DNA of 17,455 nucleotides from NCBI GenBank assembly GCA_031415135.1, contig JANORB010000190.1, positions 1 to 17,455 of the forward strand. Reading direction: 5' to 3'. Below are positions 12,762 through 17,455 of the stretch, piece by piece (within the stretch, counting starts at the first letter, position 1; every line of letters starts with the position of its first letter). The translations under genes were made by a program, and so were the position numbers. The notes below the pieces were generated by a model. It made no database searches. It saw nothing but the letters and a program-made list of their open reading frames with translations, and was not told the origin of the DNA. The DNA comes from LGRD01 sp031415135 (GTDB lineage: Bacteria > Pseudomonadota > Gammaproteobacteria > Burkholderiales > Burkholderiaceae_C).

Positions 12762-14639
12762 CTACGGGTAGCTCTGGACCGTGACCGGGACACTCGGATT
12801 CGAGATCGTCGATGGCCCGCCGATGCCGTTGATCACGTTCAGGATGCCGCCCCTGCCTATGCTTGGATCGAGAAAGATCGTGAGCAGGTTGTTGAGGCTG
12901 GACGGCGCCAGGCTGACGGGAACCTCGAACGCGTTGGACGCATAGATGTCCAGGCCCTGGTTGAAGAAGCTGTAGCTGCCCATGCCGTGGCCGCTGAAGC
13001 GCTTGACCTTGTCGGTCAGTTTCAGCGCCGCCCAGCCGAAAACGCCCGGTGCCGCCATCCAGGCCGCCTGGCTGGGCGGGTCGTAGGGCATCTCGTTCTG
13101 GAAGAAGATGACCTGGCCGTCGTTGCCGTTCCAGATGGCGTTGTACTTCTGGTAGTGCTCGACAAACAGGCCGTAAGCAGTGACGTTGTCGCCGTTGATG
13201 ATGACGCCGGTGTCAGCGGTGTTGACGGTCCAGCCCACGCCGTTGCCATGGTCGGCGCGCCAGGCCCAGATGTCGTCGAGGATGACGTTGTCGCTGTTGA
13301 CCTCCAGGCTGACCGTCGCCTTGCCCGCCGCAGGGCCGCCGATGCGGAAGAACACGTCGTGCAGCGCCGTCGGTTCGTCTGGGTCGCTCTTGTGGGCGTG
13401 GCGCGTGCCGACCTGCAGCAGCAGCGGCGAGTTCACCGGGCCGGCATCGAAGACGAGCCCGGCGATCCCGACGCTCGGGACATCGGCCACCGTCATGGCA
13501 ATCACGCCGTTCCGCGGCACGAGCGACGGCAGGCCCAGGCCGAGAACCACGGTTTTTGCGCGCTTGACCTTGATCGTCTTGTCGACGGCATAGATGCCCG
13601 GGGTGAAGATCAGGTTCTTTCCGCGCGACAGCGCGTTGTTGATGGCCTGGACGTCGTCGGTTGGCCTGGCGACGAAGAAGTCCTCGATCGGGATCGATTC
13701 GCCCCGTGTCGGTCCGGCGGCCCAGGTGGTGCCGCTGGAGTTGCGTCGCGCCGAGGGGACGAAGACCTTGTAGTCCCCGAGCGCGTCCACATAGAGATAG
13801 GGCGCCTCGCGTGTCAGCGGGCTGGCCGCCAGCGTGGTGTACGGCCCGCCGCAGGATGCCTGCGCTGGGAAGCACGGGGCCGGGGCGCCCACGACGCCGG
13901 AGAACACCTGGTTCCACACACCGTTGGTCCAGCTGCCGACGCTGCTGTCGCGGATCAGGAATTGCTGCTGCGACCCGTTGATGACCAAGCCCGCCTGCGA
14001 GTCGGCAATGAAGCCGCCGCTGGCAAAGGACGGGCCGGTGCAGTAGTCCATCAGCGTGAGGTTGCCGCCGGTGATGTTGACCCGCCGCATCGGCGCGGCC
14101 TGCGAAACGGCCCAGAAGTTGCCCGCGTAACAGCCGGCGCCCACGGGATCGGACACGTTGATGGTGAGGTTCGACATCGACCGCCAGAAGTTGTCGAGCG
14201 CGAAGCAGGTGCCGTTCCTGCACCGGTTGTAGACGTTGACGGACCCGTTGATGACGACGTCGGTTGGCGACCTGCCAAGACCCGCCACCGCGGTGTAGTA
14301 GCCGACCTGGAAGTTGAGCGGCGCGGCGGCCGAGCCGTAGGTTCCGGGCTTGAACAGCAATGCGTAGCGCTGCGGCCCGAACTCGTTGGCCAACTGCTGG
14401 CTGGCGATCGCATCGACCTTGGCCTTGATCTCGCTCAGCGGCATGGCGGGGTCGAAAACCAGCACGTTCGGGCCGAAGTCGGGCTGCACCGGCCCGGCTG
14501 CCGCAGCGCCTCCACTGGTCGCCAGCACCGCCCCGACCGCGAGCATCGAAGCGCCGCCACGCAGCCACCGGCTTCGGGCGGGTGGCGATGCACGCATCGC
14601 AAGGGTTCTGGAAAGCAGCGACGCGACGATGGTGGCCAT
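12762..14639 (-). CDS. Secreted right-handed beta-helix protein (pectate-lyase-like superfamily)
   Basis: The 625-residue precursor has a long signal sequence: a basic n-region to about residue 27, a hydrophobic core about 28-41 and likely cleavage near residue 48 in the AAAA stretch. The mature protein reads as repeated beta-strand turns typical of parallel beta-helices, in two lobes. Lobe 1 contains LLFKPGTYGS, VVINGSVNVYN and NLTINVSDPVG; lobe 2 contains NLIFTPGIYAVDKTIKVKRA, TVVLGLGLPSLV, NVILDDIWAWRADHGNG and GVIINGDNVTAYGLF. Several cysteines occur in likely pairs. Similar proteins, often labelled coagulation factor 5/8 domain proteins or adenylyl cyclases without proof, are common in actinomycetes. 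A polysaccharide-active role (GH55 or lyase-like) is possible but unproven. The ATG at 14639 has GGGAG seven bases upstream; an ATG 14 codons later would give a more ordinary signal peptide. Confidence 0.8.
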   Translation of the reverse strand: MATIVASLLSRTLAMRASPPARSRWLRGGASMLAVGAVLATSGGAAAAGPVQPDFGPNVLVFDPAMPLSEIKAKVDAIASQQLANEFGPQRYALLFKPGTYGSAAAPLNFQVGYYTAVAGLGRSPTDVVINGSVNVYNRCRNGTCFALDNFWRSMSNLTINVSDPVGAGCYAGNFWAVSQAAPMRRVNITGGNLTLMDYCTGPSFASGGFIADSQAGLVINGSQQQFLIRDSSVGSWTNGVWNQVFSGVVGAPAPCFPAQASCGGPYTTLAASPLTREAPYLYVDALGDYKVFVPSARRNSSGTTWAAGPTRGESIPIEDFFVARPTDDVQAINNALSRGKNLIFTPGIYAVDKTIKVKRAKTVVLGLGLPSLVPRNGVIAMTVADVPSVGIAGLVFDAGPVNSPLLLQVGTRHAHKSDPDEPTALHDVFFRIGGPAAGKATVSLEVNSDNVILDDIWAWRADHGNGVGWTVNTADTGVIINGDNVTAYGLFVEHYQKYNAIWNGNDGQVIFFQNEMPYDPPSQAAWMAAPGVFGWAALKLTDKVKRFSGHGMGSYSFFNQGLDIYASNAFEVPVSLAPSSLNNLLTIFLDPSIGRGGILNVINGIGGPSTISNPSVPVTVQSYP

Positions 14640-14678
14640 TCAACTCTCCCAGGCGCGCGAAATGCACGCAGTGCGGCG

Positions 14679-14707
14679 AATATAGTGAGGTCGTCGCGGG
14701 GCGCCAA
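14679..14707 (-). promoter_or_regulatory. Predicted sigma-70 promoter for the beta-helix protein gene
   Basis: On the minus strand TTGGCG (complement of 14702-14707) is followed after exactly 17 bases by TATATT (complement of 14679-14684), a five-of-six match to the -10 consensus. It lies about 40 bases upstream of the start codon. This suggests the gene is transcribed separately from the epimerase gene upstream. Confidence 0.5.
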
Positions 14708-14749
14708 TCGCGTTTTCCCTTTTCGGTCGGCGGCTCGCGCCGCGCAGGT

Positions 14750-15637
14750 TCAGCCTGTGCTCGCGGACCGCGCGTGGGCTTCTGTCGCCGCCTTGAGCCC
14801 GTGCTCGATGAAGCCCTTGGCGTGCCGCGCGAGGTCGGCGCTGTCTTCCCACAGGTTGCGCCAGATGGCGAGGATGCCCGACAACTGTGGGTTGACCACC
14901 GCCGACGAGAACGACTCGAAGGTGATCGGGCCTGAGTAGCCGGCCTTGGCCAGGCCGCGGAAGACGCGGTCGAAGTCGATGTTGCCGGCGCCCAGGTAGC
15001 CGCGCCCCGATTCGCCGATGTGGACGTAGCCGAGCATGTCACCGCTGTCGATCAGCGCCGATTCCAGGTCGGCTTCCTCGATGTTCATGTGGTACGTGTC
15101 CAGGTGCACCTTGACGTTGGGCAGGGCCACGCGGCGGGCGAACGCGACCGCCTGCGCCGCCGTGTTCAGCAGGTTGCTTTCATAGCGGTTGACGACCTCC
15201 AGGCCGATCGTGATGCCGTGTTGCGCCGCCTTCTCGCCGACCCGCCGCAGCACCTCGACCGAGCCGGCGATGCCGGCCGGGGTGGGCGGCTCGAAGTACT
15301 TCTGGAACGCGGAGTACAGGATGCCGCACACGTGCGTGGCGCCGACGTCGCGCGCCACCGCCAGCACCTGCATCAGCCGGGCCTCGCCGCGCGCCTGCTT
15401 GTCGCGGTCGCCCGACGAGATGTCGGTGGCCGCGTCCAGGCCCAGGGACAACGTCGTGCCGAGCTTGTAGCGGTCGAGCATCTTGGCGGTGAAGGCGGTG
15501 TCGATCGACGACGGGTCCAGCGCGGGGATCTCGATCAGGTCGAAGCCGATCTCGGCCGTTTGCGCGATCGCGCGCTCGCATTCCTCGTGGCTCCAGCCAC
15601 CGACCCAGACCAGGGCATGGACACCGAGCTTGTTCAT
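14750..15637 (-). CDS. Sugar epimerase of the D-tagatose/L-ribulose 3-epimerase type (TIM barrel)
   Basis: This 295-residue xylose-isomerase-like TIM barrel has the full metal and acid/base set of the ketose 3-epimerases in the expected order: Glu147 (GLEVVNRYE), Asp180 (HLDTYHMN), His206 (YVHIGESGRG) and Glu241 (TFESFS). Length matches the usual 285-295. Such enzymes interconvert free ketoses at C3 (for example D-tagatose/D-sorbose, D-fructose/D-allulose, L-ribulose/L-xylulose) with a divalent metal; the true substrate cannot be read from sequence. The ATG at 15637 has a strong GGAGG eight bases upstream. It lies 51 bases after the kinase stop and is probably co-transcribed, so its product may be the kinase substrate. 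Confidence 0.88.
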   Translation of the reverse strand: MNKLGVHALVWVGGWSHEECERAIAQTAEIGFDLIEIPALDPSSIDTAFTAKMLDRYKLGTTLSLGLDAATDISSGDRDKQARGEARLMQVLAVARDVGATHVCGILYSAFQKYFEPPTPAGIAGSVEVLRRVGEKAAQHGITIGLEVVNRYESNLLNTAAQAVAFARRVALPNVKVHLDTYHMNIEEADLESALIDSGDMLGYVHIGESGRGYLGAGNIDFDRVFRGLAKAGYSGPITFESFSSAVVNPQLSGILAIWRNLWEDSADLARHAKGFIEHGLKAATEAHARSASTG

Positions 15638-15688
15638 GGATCGATCCTCCGTTGACGCAGTGCCGTGGCAGGCGGCGGCGGGTTCATG

Positions 15689-17200
15689 CTATCGCGTTGC
15701 GTGCCGGCTGGCGAGGCGGTGCACGACCCGGCGCGAATCCTGGTACAGGTCGCGGTAGTCGGCGTACAAGGTGTCGTAGGTCGGGCGCAGCGCCGCATCG
15801 GGCTCGATGAAGCGGCCCGGCTTCACCCACTCGGTGATCTGGTCGCGCCGCAGCAGCCCGGCCGCGCAGCCGGCCAGGAACGCGTCGCCGTAGCAGGCGC
15901 CGAGCGTGATCGCCGGGACTTCCTGGCGCAGCCCCGACACGTCGGAGACGATCTGCAGCCAGGTGTCGGTCTGCGCGCCGCCGCCCACGGCGACAACGCG
16001 ATTGGCGTGCGCACCGAGCTGCGCCAGCGTCTCCAGGTTGTGCCGCACCCCGCAAGCGACGCCTTCGAGGATCGCGCGGAACAGCTGATCGCGCGTGTGC
16101 GCCAGGCTCAGTCCGGCCACCACACCGCGCGCCAGCGGGTCGTTCAGCGGCGTGCGCTCGCCGCTGAAGTAAGGCAGGAAGACCAGGCCGCCCGCACCCG
16201 GCGCCACGCGCGCAGCCGCATCGAACAGCGCGCTGGCGTCACCGTCCGGCAGGTCGCGCGCCAGCTGGTCCTGGAACCAGCGCGTCAGGCTGCCGGTGGT
16301 GCTCATGCCTGCGGCGAGGTTGAACTGCCCGGGGCAGGCGCCGGCCACCGTCCACACGCGCTCGTCGGGCGTCGGCGCGGACTGCACGAGGATGAAGAAG
16401 GTGGTGCTGCCGTACATGATCATCAGGTCGCCCGGGCGGGTCACGCCGACGCTGATCGCCTCGCTCAGCGCATCGACCGCGCCGACGGCCACCGGCGTGC
16501 CGAAGGCCAGCCCGGTGGCCTGCGCGCCGGCGCGTGTGACGCTGCCGGCAACCTCGTCGCTCCAGCCCGGCGCGGGCAGCATCGACAGCGGCGCGACGTG
16601 CTCCGCAAAGCGTTCGTCCCATTCGCCGGTGCGCGGGTTGTACAGCGGCATGAAGTGGCTGGCGGTGTGGCGGTCGATGCGGTGCTCCCCGCACAGGCGC
16701 CACACCAGGTAGGCGCTCGCGGTCGTCAGCCGCTTCGTGCGGCGCCACACCTGGGGCTCGTGTTGGCGCAACCAGCGGATCTTCGGGCCGATGGCCTGGC
16801 TGGTCAGGCTCATCAGCGAAAAGCGCTGGATCGTGTCGCGGCCGATCAACGCGTCGAGCTCGGCGATCTGCTCGGCGGCGCGCACGTCCACACCGTAGAG
16901 GATGCCGGGGCGCAGCGGGCGGCCCGCCTCGTCCAGCGGCAGCAGGCACGGGCCGATGGCGCTGACGGCGACGGCTGCCACGTCGCTGCCGTGAAAGGGC
17001 GCGCCGTCGAGCAGCTGCCGGCACAGCGCGCAGGCGTCGTGCCACCAGACGGCGTCGGCGTCCTGCTCGACATGGCCCGGCGCGGGCGTGGCGATGCCGT
17101 GCGGCACGGCGGCGGTGCGCAGCACCTCGCCCGCCGGAGTGACCAGCGCGGCCTTGCTGCTGTAGGTGCCGATGTCGATGCCGAGCAGGAGGGATTTCAT
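15689..17200 (-). CDS. FGGY-family carbohydrate kinase (xylulokinase-like)
   Basis: This 503-residue kinase has the actin-like two-domain layout. The first phosphate loop is GIDIGTYSSKAAL (7-19). The probable catalytic base is Asp243 in VGAVDALSEA. Gly-Ser-Thr (264-266) contacts nucleotide. The FGGY signature regions LPYFSGERTPLNDPLARG and VAVGGGAQTDTWLQIVSD are intact. The family phosphorylates sugars or polyols such as D-xylulose, L-ribulose or glycerol. With a ketose 3-epimerase downstream and an aldose-dehydrogenase-like gene divergent, a rare ketose is the likely substrate. The ATG at 17200 is supported by conservation of the phosphate loop directly after it; the ribosome-binding site is weak. 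Confidence 0.9.
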   Translation of the reverse strand: MKSLLLGIDIGTYSSKAALVTPAGEVLRTAAVPHGIATPAPGHVEQDADAVWWHDACALCRQLLDGAPFHGSDVAAVAVSAIGPCLLPLDEAGRPLRPGILYGVDVRAAEQIAELDALIGRDTIQRFSLMSLTSQAIGPKIRWLRQHEPQVWRRTKRLTTASAYLVWRLCGEHRIDRHTASHFMPLYNPRTGEWDERFAEHVAPLSMLPAPGWSDEVAGSVTRAGAQATGLAFGTPVAVGAVDALSEAISVGVTRPGDLMIMYGSTTFFILVQSAPTPDERVWTVAGACPGQFNLAAGMSTTGSLTRWFQDQLARDLPDGDASALFDAAARVAPGAGGLVFLPYFSGERTPLNDPLARGVVAGLSLAHTRDQLFRAILEGVACGVRHNLETLAQLGAHANRVVAVGGGAQTDTWLQIVSDVSGLRQEVPAITLGACYGDAFLAGCAAGLLRRDQITEWVKPGRFIEPDAALRPTYDTLYADYRDLYQDSRRVVHRLASRHATR

Positions 17201-17229
17201 CGGGGCAGTCTCAGGTCGCGGTGGCGCCG

Positions 17230-17258
17230 TTTCTACAATGGCCTCGCGTTATGCACAA
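17230..17258 (-). promoter_or_regulatory. Candidate promoter for the kinase-epimerase operon
   Basis: On the minus strand TTGTGC (complement of 17253-17258) and TAGAAA (complement of 17230-17235) are 17 bases apart, giving a leader of about 23 bases before the kinase ATG. The matches are moderate (three and four of six). On the plus strand TACAAT (17234-17239) could be a -10 for the aldo/keto reductase, but no good -35 goes with it. Confidence 0.35.
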
Positions 17259-17274
17259 CCGGTGTGACGCGAGG
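17242..17274. promoter_or_regulatory. Inverted repeat in the divergent kinase / aldo-keto reductase region (possible operator)
   Basis: CCTCGCGT (17242-17249) and ACGCGAGG (17267-17274) are perfect reverse complements around a 17-base spacer. The spacer holds the palindrome ACCGGT (17258-17263) with CAC and GTG nearby, a CG-centred core resembling sites of LacI/GntR-type sugar repressors. It overlaps the candidate minus-strand -35, so binding here could repress both directions. Confidence 0.45.
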
Positions 17275-17324
17275 GTGCCGGGCAAGACCGGTGCATGGAC
17301 CATCATTCGAGGCAGGAGACAAGC

Positions 17325-17455
17325 ATGAAAACGCGCACCTTCAAGACCCGCAACGGAACCGACCTCCGCTTTTCGGCCGTGGGCCTGGGCCTGGGCCCGA
17401 TTGGCGAAATCTACGAGCTGCTCGACGAGAAGACGAGCATCGCCACGGTCGAGCG
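17325..17455 (+). CDS. Aldo/keto reductase, N-terminal fragment (cut by window end)
   Basis: The first 43 codons are present; the frame is open to the end of the window. The start MKTRTFKTRNGTDLRFSAVG followed by LGLGPIGEIYELLDEK and TVE matches the first strand and cofactor-barrel opening of the aldo/keto reductase group that includes D-threo-aldose 1-dehydrogenase (L-fucose dehydrogenase). Such enzymes oxidise aldoses with NAD(P). The ATG at 17325 has AGGAG (17314-17318) at ideal distance. It is divergent from the sugar kinase, which supports a role in sugar catabolism. The catalytic Asp/Tyr/Lys/His lie outside the window. Confidence 0.75.
   Translation, partial: MKTRTFKTRNGTDLRFSAVGLGLGPIGEIYELLDEKTSIATVE

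Noticed and set aside
14730..14743. GCGGC-TCGC-GCCGC hairpin after the epimerase stop as an intrinsic terminator
   Set aside because: In the direction of transcription it is followed by an A-rich rather than a T-rich run, so it does not fit a rho-independent terminator.
12732..14939. 735-codon open frame on the plus strand opposite the beta-helix gene
   Set aside because: It is antisense to a gene with signal peptide, ribosome-binding site and clear repeat structure. Its own translation is rich in Ala/Arg/Asp/Val with no motif.

Overview
The window is high-G+C DNA with tightly packed, ATGA-linked genes and short GC-rich palindromic repeats between or inside genes. Protein styles and repeat types suggest a betaproteobacterium of the order Burkholderiales (Comamonadaceae, Rubrivivax or Leptothrix-like). 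This is an inference from reading, not from a database search. No rRNA, tRNA, CRISPR array, transposase or integrase was seen.

Left part (1-7636). An inverted repeat (3-104) precedes a small AbrB/VapB-type antitoxin gene and a broken vapC toxin gene. From 7575 down to 708 on the minus strand lies one tightly spaced run of eight genes: tupB-tupC-tupA (tungstate ABC importer), then coxS and coxM (2Fe-2S and FAD subunits of a xanthine-oxidase-family enzyme), coxD (MoxR AAA+ ATPase), coxE (VWA protein) and an XdhC/CoxI-type maturation protein. The molybdopterin-binding large subunit (CoxL) is absent. A regulator with a winged HTH plus a periplasmic-binding-protein-like sensor domain is divergently transcribed from tupB.

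Middle part (8863-12656, plus strand). Four genes match the ABC system associated with PQQ-dependent alcohol dehydrogenases, the PedA1A2BC type: ATPase, YVTN beta-propeller, type-1 periplasmic binding protein and ABC-2 permease. The last three are exported or membrane proteins; the last two gene junctions are ATGA overlaps. The PQQ dehydrogenase itself is not in the window. The permease has a low-complexity N-terminus encoded by a string of GC hairpins.

Right part (12762-17455). A secreted right-handed beta-helix protein of 625 residues lies on the minus strand with its own predicted promoter. Upstream of it on the same strand are an FGGY sugar kinase and a D-tagatose/L-ribulose 3-epimerase-type protein, transcribed kinase then epimerase. 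A truncated aldo/keto reductase runs divergently off the right end, with an operator-like inverted repeat between it and the kinase. These three look like a ketose/aldose catabolic locus.

How it may fit together (inference): tungstate or molybdate import feeds a molybdo/tungsto-hydroxylase whose S and M subunits and maturation factors are encoded in the same run. The neighbouring Ped-like transporter supports a PQQ alcohol dehydrogenase encoded elsewhere. Alcohol oxidation to aldehyde and aldehyde oxidation to acid could therefore be linked, but both catalytic subunits lie outside the window.
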